Made by a program: the position numbers and the translations under genes. Below the pieces are notes generated by a model. It made no database searches. It saw only the letters and a program-made list of their open reading frames with translations, and was not told the origin of the DNA. Positions 7,669 through 15,971 of a DNA stretch of 64,000 nt are shown one piece after another (the first letter of the stretch is position 1; every line of letters begins with the position of its first letter). Source of the DNA: Streptomyces armeniacus (GTDB lineage Bacteria > Actinomycetota > Actinomycetes > Streptomycetales > Streptomycetaceae); assembly GCF_003355155.1 (NCBI RefSeq), contig NZ_CP031320.1, positions 6,685,861 through 6,749,860 of the forward strand, written 5' to 3'.

Positions 7669-8538
7669 ATGACATCGGACATGCACGACGGTGGCCTCGA
7701 CGCTCCGACCCCCGAGGAAGTCGGGGCCGCGTACGACGAGTTCGGCCCGCTGTACGGACTGACGCTCGGCGAGTCCGCCATCCACATCGGCATGTGGACG
7801 CCGCACGGCGAACGCGAACCCGCCTCCACCCTCCCGGATCTGGCCAACCGTGCCATGGACCGGCAGACCGACGCGTACATCGACGCCCTGCCGGTCGGCC
7901 CCGGCGACCACTTCCTCGACATCGGCTGCGGCACCGGCGGCCCCGCGGTGCGGCTGGCCCGCAGGACCGGCGCCCGGGTCACCGGGGTGACGGTCAGCAA
8001 GTCGCAGATCGCCCATTCCGAGGAGCGGGCGCGCGCGGCCGCGCTGACCGACCGGGTGTCGTTCGCCTACGGCAACGCCATGGAACTCGCCTACGAGGAC
8101 GGGTCGTTCGACGCGGCCTGGGCGATCGACTCGTTCCCCCACCTCTCCGACCGGCTCGCGGGACTGCGGGAGGCGTGCCGGGTGTTGCGGCCGGGCGCGA
8201 CGATGCTGCTGACGGAGTTCACGCGCCGCGGCGACCCGCCGCCCGAGCAGGTCGCCACGTTCCGCGAGGTGTGGACCTCTCCCCCGCCGATGACTCCGGC
8301 GGAGGGGCTGGAGCTGACCGCGCGGGCCGGGTTCGAGCTCGTACGGCTGGAGAACCACTCCCAGAACGTCGCCGTGAGCGGCGAACTCATGGCCGTCCTC
8401 TACCAGGACCGCCACGACGAGGTCCTGCGGCGCTACGGCCCCGAGGCCACCGCCCGCATGGACGCGGCGATGCCGCTGCTGCGCACCTTCGTCCGCGACC
8501 ACCTCGGGTACTACGTCTATCTGCTGCGGAAGCCGTAG
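7669..8538 (+). CDS. SAM-dependent class I methyltransferase
   Basis: A 289-residue methyltransferase with motif I FLDIGCGTGGPAVRLA (about 83-98) for S-adenosylmethionine binding. A cyclopropane-synthase/ubiE-like core follows (TGVTVSKSQI, FAYGNAMELAYEDGSFDAAW, LREACRVLRPGATMLLTEF). The N-terminal EFGPLYGLTLGESAIHIGMW resembles sterol/natural-product C- or O-methyltransferases of the Methyltransf_11 group. ATG 7669 is chosen over the upstream in-frame start at 7471 because AGGTGG precedes it and homology begins there. The gene is divergent from the solute-binding-like gene across a LacI-type operator. The substrate cannot be deduced. Confidence 0.85.
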   Translation: MTSDMHDGGLDAPTPEEVGAAYDEFGPLYGLTLGESAIHIGMWTPHGEREPASTLPDLANRAMDRQTDAYIDALPVGPGDHFLDIGCGTGGPAVRLARRTGARVTGVTVSKSQIAHSEERARAAALTDRVSFAYGNAMELAYEDGSFDAAWAIDSFPHLSDRLAGLREACRVLRPGATMLLTEFTRRGDPPPEQVATFREVWTSPPPMTPAEGLELTARAGFELVRLENHSQNVAVSGELMAVLYQDRHDEVLRRYGPEATARMDAAMPLLRTFVRDHLGYYVYLLRKP

Positions 8539-8586
8539 CGCGGCGGGGCGGCCCGTACGGACAGAGCGGCCCGCGTACCGCGCCGT

Positions 8587-9582
8587 TCAGCCGCCCCCCA
8601 GCGTCACCCCGCAGTGGGTCCGCAGCCGGCGGATCTCCCAGCACGCGATGGCCGTCACCGAGGCCGGGCCGCCGACGAGCATCACGTACGCGATCGCCGG
8701 TGGCCCGGTGGGCAGTCCGCCGATCGCCGCGTACTCCCAGACCAGCACGCTCGTCAGCAGGGCGGGCAGCGCGAGATGCACCTCGGCGGCGCCGAAGCCG
8801 CTCCGTGCGACCTCCCCCGACGCGAACAGGAAGAGGAACGCCGACCAGATGCCGGCCAGTATCCCGGCGAAGACCAGCCACCCGCCGAGGGAGCCGGGAG
8901 CCTGCGAGACGTTCAGCAGGTCCAGGCCGGCGATGAGGCCGGGCAGGAGCGCCAGCGTGCCGACGAACAAGCCGAGTCTGCGCAGCGGACCGCGCAGGGC
9001 GGCGCGCATCGCCGGGCGCCGCCGGGGTTCCGAGCAGCGGATGAGAACGAAGATGACGACCGGTGAGGTGGCGATGAGCAGCCAGGGGGTGATGAGAAGC
9101 GCCAGCCAGCGGTCCTGGAACTGTTCGGTCAGGTCGTCCGTGGAGCCGAAGCACGCGAGCACCCCCAGCGACACCGCCGCGGCCGCCCACATCCGGAGCC
9201 TCTTGACGCGTGCCACGGCCGGGTCGAGTACGCGGGCGGGCGCATCGGGGCGGAAGATCCGTAACGCGACGAGGCGGGCGGTACGGGCGAGGACGTACAG
9301 CAGCAGGAGCGGCGAGAGGATGATCAGCGGGAGCGCCAGCAGCATCAGCAGACCGGACGGGAGGCGGCTGAGAAGCCGCCACAGCGGGGGCCATGGGCCG
9401 AGCCCCGGGCGCCCGTTGGGGTCTCCCGGCGGGCGGTACGGGTGTCCCGGCGGCCCGTTGGGGTCTCCGGGCGGGCGGTACGGGTGTCCCGGCTGTGGCT
9501 GGGGCGCTCCCGGAGGAGGCTGCGGCCCCCCGTCGGGCGCCCCGGGCGGCTGAGGGCCGTATCCGGGCCGGATGGCTGCCAC
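8587..9582 (-). CDS. Proline-rich polytopic membrane protein
   Basis: 331 residues. The first ~65 are a cytoplasmic Pro/Gly-rich tail with two near-identical PGHPYRPPGDPNG units. About seven to eight hydrophobic helices follow (for example LPSGLLMLLALPLIILSPLL, WLALLITPWLLIATSPVVIF, GLFVGTLALLPGLIAGLDLL, GGWLVFAGILAGIWSAFLFL, VLVWEYAAIGGLP). No transporter or enzyme motif is visible. GGAG lies eight bases upstream of ATG 9582. It is convergent with the methyltransferase gene and probably monocistronic. Proline-rich tails of this kind are frequent on actinobacterial membrane proteins of unknown function. Confidence 0.75.
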   Translation of the reverse strand: MAAIRPGYGPQPPGAPDGGPQPPPGAPQPQPGHPYRPPGDPNGPPGHPYRPPGDPNGRPGLGPWPPLWRLLSRLPSGLLMLLALPLIILSPLLLLYVLARTARLVALRIFRPDAPARVLDPAVARVKRLRMWAAAAVSLGVLACFGSTDDLTEQFQDRWLALLITPWLLIATSPVVIFVLIRCSEPRRRPAMRAALRGPLRRLGLFVGTLALLPGLIAGLDLLNVSQAPGSLGGWLVFAGILAGIWSAFLFLFASGEVARSGFGAAEVHLALPALLTSVLVWEYAAIGGLPTGPPAIAYVMLVGGPASVTAIACWEIRRLRTHCGVTLGGG

Positions 9583-9720
9583 TCCGCGCTCCCTTCCGTC
9601 GTCGTTCCCCGGTAGGACGCGCGCCCGCCCGCCACGGTTCGCGCCCCGCCGTACGGCACGGAAGGTTCACCCGGTGGGCACAACCCGCGGCGCCGCCACG
9701 GGAGTTGGGGCGCCGCCGCG

Positions 9721-9779
9721 CACGGGTCCGTACGGGCACGCACGGGTCCGTACGGGCACGCACGGCTCCGTACGGGCGG
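9721..9779. repeat. Three tandem copies of a 20-bp unit
   Basis: The unit CACGGGTCCGTACGGGCACG occurs at 9721-9740 and 9741-9760, and with changes at 9761-9779. Each copy holds the palindrome CCGTACGG. It lies just downstream of the phoD-like stop codon on the minus strand, between that gene and the next leftward gene (start 9582). Confidence 0.8.
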
Positions 9780-9791
9780 CGCCCCCGCGTC

Positions 9792-11357
9792 TCAGTCGCG
9801 CCGGTACTGGGCCGGTGAACCCTTCGTCGCCGGGTCCTCGTGGCTGCCGGTGCGGCCCCGGTCGACGTGGAAGGACGTCAGGGTCGTCACCGGGGAGCGG
9901 GGGTCGCGCCGGTCGGCGATGACCCGCATCCGGGCGGTGAGGCGTTCCGGCGTGAGCTCGTACACGTCGTAGCCGTAGCGGTTGCCCTCGAAATACTTCA
10001 GGTGCGGGTTCGCCGCGCCCATCAGCGGGCCGTTGGACTCGTTCCACTCGGGGGCGTACGCCGCCGAGGTGACCGAGTGGGCCGTGAACTCCGTGCCGAC
10101 GAGCGGCGATCCGGCGTCGTCGTAGTCGGTGCGGATGTCGTCCACGAACGCCGAGTGCCAGTCGCCGGTGACGACCACCAGGTCCTCCAGACCGCTCGCG
10201 TGCACGTGCTCCAGGACCTCCTTGCGCTCGGCGAGGAAGCCGTCCCACTGGTCGGTGAACATGTACGGCCCGCCGGGCGAGCCGCGCAGCTGGCTGAGCA
10301 TGATCGAGTTGGCCCAGACGTGCCAGGCGTCCGCGGCGTGCCGTACGTTCCGCCGCAGCCAGTCCTTCTGCTCCGCGCCGAGGATCGTGCCGTCGGGCAG
10401 GTTCTGCGCGGAGCGGTACGAGCGCAGGTCGAGCACGGTCAGCTCGAGCAGGCTGCCCCAGCGCCGCACCCGGTGGATCTCCGGGTCGGGCAGCGCGGAG
10501 GCGCCGAACGAGTCGCGGTGCGGGAGGTGTTCGTACCACGCCTGGTACGCCGCCGCCCGCCGCCGTACGAAGGGCGCTCCCCCGCCGGAGCCGCTGTAGT
10601 CGTTGACCACCTCGTGGTCGTCCCAGGTGAGGAACCAGGGGTGCGCGGCGTGCGCCTCGCGCAGCGACGGGTCGCCCTTGTAGAGGGCGTGGCGCTTGCG
10701 GTAGTCGGCGAGGGTGAGGATCTCGCCGCCGTCGTGGTCGCGTACGTGGTCCTCGGGGACGCCGCCGACCTGGCCGTGCTCGTAGATGTAGTCGCCGAGA
10801 TGGACGACGAAGTCGACGTTCTCGCGGGCGATGCCACGGAACGCGGCGTAGTAACCGTCGTGGAACGCCTGGCAGTTGGCGGTGGCGAAGCGTACGCGGG
10901 ACACGCGCCCGGCGGGAGCCGTCCGCGTGCGCCCGGTGCGGCTGGTCCGGCCGAGAGCGGTGAAGGCGTACCAGTACGTGCGCCCTGCGTCCAGCCCGTC
11001 GACCGGCACGTGCACGCTGTGGCCGAGGGTCGCAGAGGCGGGCGCGGTGCCGCGGGCGACGACCTCGCGCAGCCCGGGGTCGAGGGCGACGGCCCAGCGC
11101 ACCTCGACGACGTCCGGCAGGTCCTGCTCGGCGGCGAGCGGTTCGGGCGCGAGTCTGGTCCACAGCACCACGGAGTGGGGCTGCGGATCGCCGGAGGCGA
11201 CGCCGAGGGTGAACGGCGCCCTGTCGTACGAGGCCCCCAGCGCCTCGGCGGCCTCGCGGGCCTGCGCGGGGGTGAGCCCCGCCGTCAGCGGCCAGGCGGC
11301 GCCGAGGGCGCCGGCCGCGGCCGCGGACTTCAGCAGATCACGGCGGTTGAGCGTCAT
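9792..11357 (-). CDS. phoD: Secreted PhoD-like alkaline phosphatase/phosphodiesterase
   Basis: 521 residues with a twin-arginine signal (MTLNRRDLLKSAAAAGALGA) and processing near AQA-RE. A beta-sandwich N-domain precedes the metallophosphatase core: GDPQPHSVVLWTRL, ATANCQAFHDGYYAAF, FVVHLGDYIYEHG (metal ligands), FLTWDDHEVVNDY, VVTGDWHSAF and TEFTAHSVTS. The family hydrolyses phosphodiesters and monoesters outside the cell with Fe/Ca and is usually Pho-regulated; I do not see a clear PHO box. The ATG overlaps the stop of the upstream gene by four bases (ATGA, 11354-11357), so the two are translationally coupled. Confidence 0.92.
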   Translation of the reverse strand: MTLNRRDLLKSAAAAGALGAAWPLTAGLTPAQAREAAEALGASYDRAPFTLGVASGDPQPHSVVLWTRLAPEPLAAEQDLPDVVEVRWAVALDPGLREVVARGTAPASATLGHSVHVPVDGLDAGRTYWYAFTALGRTSRTGRTRTAPAGRVSRVRFATANCQAFHDGYYAAFRGIARENVDFVVHLGDYIYEHGQVGGVPEDHVRDHDGGEILTLADYRKRHALYKGDPSLREAHAAHPWFLTWDDHEVVNDYSGSGGGAPFVRRRAAAYQAWYEHLPHRDSFGASALPDPEIHRVRRWGSLLELTVLDLRSYRSAQNLPDGTILGAEQKDWLRRNVRHAADAWHVWANSIMLSQLRGSPGGPYMFTDQWDGFLAERKEVLEHVHASGLEDLVVVTGDWHSAFVDDIRTDYDDAGSPLVGTEFTAHSVTSAAYAPEWNESNGPLMGAANPHLKYFEGNRYGYDVYELTPERLTARMRVIADRRDPRSPVTTLTSFHVDRGRTGSHEDPATKGSPAQYRRD

Positions 11358-11923
11358 GAGCGGGCTCCCCGGAGAGTGAGCGAAATGCCGTCGGCGTAGC
11401 CGTCGTTGGAGGTGCCGCCGCCGCGGGTGAAGACCAGCAGCAGCCGTACGCCGCGGGCGCCGGGCGGGACGGCGGCCGTGGCGGTGTGCTCCACCAGCGC
11501 CGTACGGCCGCCGCGTTCGGCCGCCGTGGCGGGGCCGAGCACGCTCAGCGCCAGGGGTGTGCCGTCCGCGTCCCGGAACTCGGCGGACAGCCGGGCCCCG
11601 TCCTCCTGCGCCGCGTAGCCGCCGAGCCAGGCGGTGACGGCGTACCGCACCCGGCCGGCGTCGACGGCGGGGCGCCCGGTGGGGCCGCGGCGGGGCAGGG
11701 CGATGTCCTGTACGAGCGCGGTCCGGGGGCTGTTGCCGCCGGCGAAGAAGCGGCGGCCGCGTGCGGCGGGGCCGGGGTCGTCCGGGGCCGGATAGCCGCC
11801 GCCCAGGCCGTAGTCGACGACCGCGGGAGCGCCCTGCAGGATGCGCCAGCCGGGGACGGAGCGGACCGGCTCCGCGGTGCCTCCCGGCCCGCTCTCCGCG
11901 TCGCCGTTCACGACGAGTGACAC
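11354..11923 (-). CDS. Beta-sandwich (carbohydrate-binding-like) protein coupled to phoD
   Basis: 189 residues starting VSLVVNGDAESGPGG, with the N-G-D/S-F-E-type opening and the YAVTAWLGGYAAQEDGARLS and RLLLVFTRGGGTSNDGYADG strands typical of galactose-binding-like or F-box-associated-like jelly rolls. No signal peptide or membrane segment is visible, which is odd for a partner of a secreted enzyme. GTG 11923 is chosen because AGGAGG lies 6-7 bases upstream. The stop overlaps the phoD start, indicating one operon. It may bind or modify a sugar-phosphate-containing polymer, but nothing in the sequence proves this. Confidence 0.7.
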   Translation of the reverse strand: MSLVVNGDAESGPGGTAEPVRSVPGWRILQGAPAVVDYGLGGGYPAPDDPGPAARGRRFFAGGNSPRTALVQDIALPRRGPTGRPAVDAGRVRYAVTAWLGGYAAQEDGARLSAEFRDADGTPLALSVLGPATAAERGGRTALVEHTATAAVPPGARGVRLLLVFTRGGGTSNDGYADGISLTLRGARS

Positions 11924-12073
11924 GCGTACCTCCTGGTGGTGGGAAGGGGGGCGGCGCAGGAAGCACACCAGCGCCACGTGAACCGGACGCAGACGTACGG
12001 CGAATCCCTTCCGGCGCGCCGGCCAGCGGAGGGAGCGGTACGGGCGGGCGCGGCCCTCTCGGTGTCGCGTCCG

Positions 12074-12838
12074 TCAGCCGTCGTGTCCGTCGGCCGCCGT
12101 GTCCCGTCGCCCCTCCGGCAAGTCGCCGTCCAGCAGGGCGAGATCCGGCGGCACCAGTGTCGCCGAGCCCACCAGCCCTTCGAGCAGGCCGTGCAGCGGC
12201 GGCGCGCACTCGCACGGGCGGCCGTACGAGCCGCCGCGGTGGATCAGGCGCGCGGTGAGCGCCGCGATCCTGTGCTCGATGCCGGGTGACTCCCAGTCGG
12301 TGTACGGGCGCAGGACCCGCAGCTGTTCGAGCGCCTGCCGGCGGCGCAGGGGCCGTGGTGCGGACTCGTGGCGCAGGTAGCGCTGGCCGAGTACGACCAG
12401 CAGCAGCCGTTCGTCGGCGGCGAGCGGCCACCTTTCCGCCGCGCGCCGGTTGCCGCGCGCGCCGTCCGACACGTACAGCTCGACGAGGTGCTCGCGGTAG
12501 CCGAAGCCGCGGACGAACAGCGGGGTGTAGCCGGCGGCGAGCGGTGCCGGTTCGGCGCGGGGGTGCAGCAGTTCGTCGCGCGGCAGGCGGAACGGCTGCT
12601 GCCCGGTGTTCCGCAGCCACCAGCGCCGGTGCCGGTACGCCAGCTCCCCGTGCCGGCGGCTCACCCCCCGGTCGTCCGGGCCGACCCGCAGGTCCGTCCC
12701 GGGCCGCGCGGCCCGCCCGAACCGCACCACGCGGCCGGGCTCCGGCCCCGCCGTGACCTCCTCCGCGGCGGACCTGGCGTGGAGCGTGCCCGTCTCGGCC
12801 GGCGGAGCACCGCGGGCCAGACTGTCGCGACGACTCAT
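12074..12838 (-). CDS. FHA-domain protein
   Basis: 254 residues. Residues ~35-85 form a forkhead-associated domain: VVRFGRAARPGTDLRV (G-R), GVSRRHGELAYR (S-x-R-H) and LRNTGQQPFRLP. Such domains bind phosphothreonine, often on targets of Ser/Thr kinases. The remainder is a helical, Arg/Leu-rich actinobacterial region (GQRYLRHESAPRPLRRRQAL, ALTARLIHRGG). ATG 12838 is preferred over GTG 12841 by its spacing from AAGGAG. The gene lies about 100 bases downstream of the kinase gene on the same strand. A kinase-reader pair is a reasonable inference; the phosphorylated partner is not visible. Confidence 0.85.
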   Translation of the reverse strand: MSRRDSLARGAPPAETGTLHARSAAEEVTAGPEPGRVVRFGRAARPGTDLRVGPDDRGVSRRHGELAYRHRRWWLRNTGQQPFRLPRDELLHPRAEPAPLAAGYTPLFVRGFGYREHLVELYVSDGARGNRRAAERWPLAADERLLLVVLGQRYLRHESAPRPLRRRQALEQLRVLRPYTDWESPGIEHRIAALTARLIHRGGSYGRPCECAPPLHGLLEGLVGSATLVPPDLALLDGDLPEGRRDTAADGHDG

Positions 12839-12939
12839 CACCGGGCTCCTTCGCGTGGCGCGTTGCCGCCCACACTGTCCGGACCGGTCCGGGACCCCTC
12901 CCCGTGGACCCGTTCGTACGGGGACGCACGCCCGGGGCG

Positions 12940-14940
12940 TCAGCGTGCGCGCAGCCGTTCGGCGGCGGCACCGGACAGGCCGACGGCCGCGTCGCAGAGG
13001 GAGTCCATCGGCCGGTCCCCGCTGACGTACAGGCGCACCATCTCGGCGGCCTTCTCGGCCTCGTGGTTGCTGTACTCGCGGTACTCGAGGAACACCGTGC
13101 AGGTCTCCTCGCCGTCCCCCTCCGGCACGACGTACGCCTTGTAGCCGCTGGGCCGTACGAGTTCACCGTCCGCCTCCGACTTGGGCTGGTCGCGGAAGAA
13201 GGCGGCCTCCGCCTCCAGCTCGCCGCTGCCGGACCACTCGCAGCTCCAGTTCGCGACGCCGGGCTCCGGGTCGTCGCGGAGGCCGGCCGCGTCCAGCGCC
13301 TCGGCGTCGAGCAGGTCGCAGGCGTCGGCCCAGGCGAGCGAGGCGTCCGGGTAGCCCGGCGAACGGCGGGGCACCGGGCCCTCGTTCAGCGCCTCGGCGG
13401 CGTGTCGGGCGGCCTCGTCGGCGACGGCGCACAGCGTCGCCGTACCGCCGGTCACCGAGCCGTCACCGACCTCGACGCGGACGCCGAGGAGAGTGTCGCC
13501 GGCCTCGCGTTCGGGCAGCAGCAACAGCCCGCACTCGCCGTTCTCCGGCGGCTCCTCCATGACACCGATCTTCCCGATGGTCCGGGCGGGCTTTCCGGCC
13601 TCGGGCGGCGAGCCCTTGCGGAGGTACACGGACACGTCGATTCGGCTGTGCTCGTCGGGGTGGACGAGCACGTCGCAGCGGTCGAAGTTGCCGTAGTCCA
13701 CGTCGACTTGGGCTTCGCCGAACCGGCCGAGCGCGGCGGGGTCGGTGAGGGAGCACAGGTCGGCGGTGCGCGGATCGCCCACGGGGAACTCCTGCGCGCC
13801 GCCCGGTGCGTCGTCGGCGGCGCGGCTCTCGCCGGTCTGGCGGGCGCCGTCCGTACCGTCGTCGTCCCCGGGGAGCACGGCGATGCCCGCGGCGATCGCC
13901 GCGCAGATCCCGACGGCCGCCCCGGCGGCGAGCAGCGGGCGGCGTTGGCGCAGCCACCCGCCCGTACGGCCACGCGGTCCGCCGCCCGGTCCGCCGCCCG
14001 CTCTACCGCCCGCTTCCGGCCGGGCGACGGCGGCGAGGAGCCGCTTCGCCTCGGCCGCGTCGGGGCGCCGGCGCGGGTCGCGCTGGAGCATGGCGGTGAG
14101 CAGGGGGTGCAGCGGCCCCACGGCGTCGGCGTCCATCTCGACGACTCCGCGCTCGGCCTTCCAGTACGTCAGCCGCTCGGTGTCCCGCCCGTCGTCCTGC
14201 CCGTCCCCGTGGTCCGCCTGTCCCTCCGCCGGGTCCCCCTCGTCGTCCTCCGAGTACCGGCGGCCGCCGCGCGGCGGCGAGCCGGTGACCAGCGCGTACA
14301 GGGTGGCGGCCAGGCAGAACACGTCCGAGGCGGGCCGCGGGAAGTTCCCCCTGGCCAGCTCCGGCGCGGCGTAGTCCGGGGTGAAGCTGAACGGGCCGTT
14401 GGCCGTGATGGTCTCGGCGCCGCCGGCCCGGTAGGCGGCGCCGAAGTCCAGCAGCTTGGCCGTACCGCGCCGGGACAGCCCGATGTTGGCGGGCTTGACG
14501 TCGCAGTGGACGACGCCGTCCTCGTGCAGGGCGGCGAGCGCGTCGGCGAGTTCGGCGCCGATACGGGCCACACGCTCGGGAGGCATCGGAGGCTGCCGGT
14601 CCAGACCGCCCCCGGGCACGTACTCCATGACGAACCAGTACGTGTCCTTCCCTCCGCCGGCACCGCCGTCCACGCCCTCGTCCCCGTCGCCGCCCTCCGG
14701 CACGGACACGACGTCGAAGAGGGTCACGACATGCGGATGGTCGCGGAACTTGGCCAGCGCCCGCGGTTCGCCCAGCAGCCGCCGCACCGCGGTCTCGCGG
14801 TCGCCCTCGATCCGCTCCGGTTTCACGGCGACGTCCTGCCCCACCACTGTGTCGTGAGCCAGCCACACCTCGCCGCTCCGCCCCTCGCCGACGACCTCCT
14901 TGAGGACGTAGCGGCCGGCAAGCTCGTCTCCGGGACGCAC
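12940..14940 (-). CDS. Membrane Ser/Thr protein kinase
   Basis: 666 residues. The kinase domain (about 8-300) has glycine loop GEGRSGEVW, lysine in DVAVK, catalytic loop VVHCDVKPANI (Cys replaces the usual Arg of HRD), DFG in LLDFGAA and APE in DYAAPELARG. A membrane helix follows (about 335-355, LLAAGAAVGICAAIAAGIAVLP). The extracytoplasmic half holds several Cys (DLCSL, DRCDV, ADACDLLDAE, WSCEWS, EETCTVF) and probably senses an extracellular cue. The start is GTG 14940 behind GGAGGGGG; the frame is open to 15018, but that would place the 28-bp palindrome inside the coding region. It leads the leftward FHA/phoD gene set. Confidence 0.9.
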   Translation of the reverse strand: MRPGDELAGRYVLKEVVGEGRSGEVWLAHDTVVGQDVAVKPERIEGDRETAVRRLLGEPRALAKFRDHPHVVTLFDVVSVPEGGDGDEGVDGGAGGGKDTYWFVMEYVPGGGLDRQPPMPPERVARIGAELADALAALHEDGVVHCDVKPANIGLSRRGTAKLLDFGAAYRAGGAETITANGPFSFTPDYAAPELARGNFPRPASDVFCLAATLYALVTGSPPRGGRRYSEDDEGDPAEGQADHGDGQDDGRDTERLTYWKAERGVVEMDADAVGPLHPLLTAMLQRDPRRRPDAAEAKRLLAAVARPEAGGRAGGGPGGGPRGRTGGWLRQRRPLLAAGAAVGICAAIAAGIAVLPGDDDGTDGARQTGESRAADDAPGGAQEFPVGDPRTADLCSLTDPAALGRFGEAQVDVDYGNFDRCDVLVHPDEHSRIDVSVYLRKGSPPEAGKPARTIGKIGVMEEPPENGECGLLLLPEREAGDTLLGVRVEVGDGSVTGGTATLCAVADEAARHAAEALNEGPVPRRSPGYPDASLAWADACDLLDAEALDAAGLRDDPEPGVANWSCEWSGSGELEAEAAFFRDQPKSEADGELVRPSGYKAYVVPEGDGEETCTVFLEYREYSNHEAEKAAEMVRLYVSGDRPMDSLCDAAVGLSGAAAERLRAR

Positions 14941-14965
14941 GTGCTCCCCCTCCCCTGGTTCCACG

Positions 14966-14993
14966 ACGCGCGCGGCCACGTGGCCGCGCGCGT
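14966..14993. promoter_or_regulatory. Perfect 28-bp palindrome upstream of the kinase
   Basis: A 28-bp sequence that is identical to its reverse complement, centred on CCACGTGG and flanked by alternating CG (arm ACGCGCGCGGCCAC). It ends 26 bases upstream of the chosen kinase start and just above its Shine-Dalgarno. It could be an operator for a dimeric repressor or a structured leader. If the kinase started at 15018 it would instead encode ARGHVAAR. Confidence 0.6.
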
Positions 14994-15265
14994 GGACCGA
15001 ACCTACTGTGTAAGGCACGCGCTACGCAGGGTCTACCCCGAGCCTCCATCAGGCGCCCTCATCGTGGAGACGGCAGAGTGACGGGCGGTGAGACGCGAGG
15101 CAACAGGAGACCGCACCACGCGCCCCGTACGGCGCCCGGCCGGCACGCGCGATGAGTTCCGGTGCCGGGCCGGGTCTACCCGTTCAGCGGCCGACGGCCA
15201 CACCGCACGCGAACCCGCCGGGCCACCACGCACCTCCGGCCCGCCACCACCGATCGGAGACAGAC

Positions 15266-15829
15266 ATGACCTCCCCCGCCAGCCAGGACATCCCCGGATA
15301 CGCCGTCGGGACCTGGGACATCGACCCGATGCACTCCGAAGTCTCGTTCACCGTGCGGCACTTGATGGTCAGCAAGGTGCGCGGCCGGTTCGGCCGCTTC
15401 CAGGGCACCGTCGAGACGCGCGAGAACGTGGCCGACTCCGAGGTCGCCGTCACGGTCGACGCGGCGTCGGTCGACACCGGTGAGCCGCAGCGCGACGAGC
15501 ACGTACGCTCCGCCGACTTCTTCGACGTGGAGAACCACCCGGAATGGAGCTTCCGGTCCACGGGCCTGCGCGCCGGCGGCGACGCGTACCAGCTCGACGG
15601 CGACCTGACGATCAAGGGCACCACTCGTCCCGTGACGTTCGCGCTGGAGGTCAACGGCTTCGGCCCGGACGGGATGGGCGGCCACCGCGCGGGGTTCTCC
15701 GCCTCGACGACCGTCGACCGCAACGACTTCGGCGTCGACATCAGGATGCCGCTGGACGGCGGCGGCGTGGTGCTCAGCGACAAGGTGCAGGTCAACCTGG
15801 AGATCGCCGCCGCGCTGCGGCAGCCCTGA
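15266..15829 (+). CDS. YceI-family lipocalin-like protein
   Basis: 187 residues covering the whole YceI domain: GTWDIDPMHSEVSFTVRHLM, SKVRGRFGRFQGTV, DVENHPEWSFRSTG, LTIKGTTRPVTFALEV and ASTTVDRNDFGV. The fold is a lipocalin-like beta-barrel that binds polyisoprenoid or other lipids. No signal peptide is seen, so it is cytoplasmic here, as in most actinobacterial homologues. GGAGA lies six bases upstream of ATG 15266. It is divergent from the kinase gene and followed by the hairpin at 15888-15916. Confidence 0.92.
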   Translation: MTSPASQDIPGYAVGTWDIDPMHSEVSFTVRHLMVSKVRGRFGRFQGTVETRENVADSEVAVTVDAASVDTGEPQRDEHVRSADFFDVENHPEWSFRSTGLRAGGDAYQLDGDLTIKGTTRPVTFALEVNGFGPDGMGGHRAGFSASTTVDRNDFGVDIRMPLDGGGVVLSDKVQVNLEIAAALRQP

Positions 15830-15887
15830 CCGGCCGGCGCGGATCGTACGCCGGTCCTCGCCGTCGGCACTCCGGCGATGTCCGCGG

Positions 15888-15916
15888 GGGAAGCGGACAT
15901 CCTCTGTCCGCTTCCC
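15888..15916 (+). terminator. Hairpin between yceI-like and DinB genes
   Basis: A perfect 12-bp stem (GGGAAGCGGACA / TGTCCGCTTCCC) with loop TCCTC, 59 bases after the YceI stop. It is followed by TTGCG rather than a long T-run, as is common for high-GC terminators. Because it ends 17 bases before a possible GTG start (15933) of the next gene, an operator or leader role is the alternative. Confidence 0.6.
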
Positions 15917-15971
15917 TTGCGATCGTCTTCCCGTGAACGACAGCGAGAACGACCGGAAGGACCCGATCACC

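Noticed and set aside
9792..13166. 1124-residue minus-strand frame as one giant PhoD protein
   Set aside because: PhoD begins at ATG 11357 with a Tat signal. Upstream residues are out-of-frame readings of the beta-sandwich, FHA and kinase genes.
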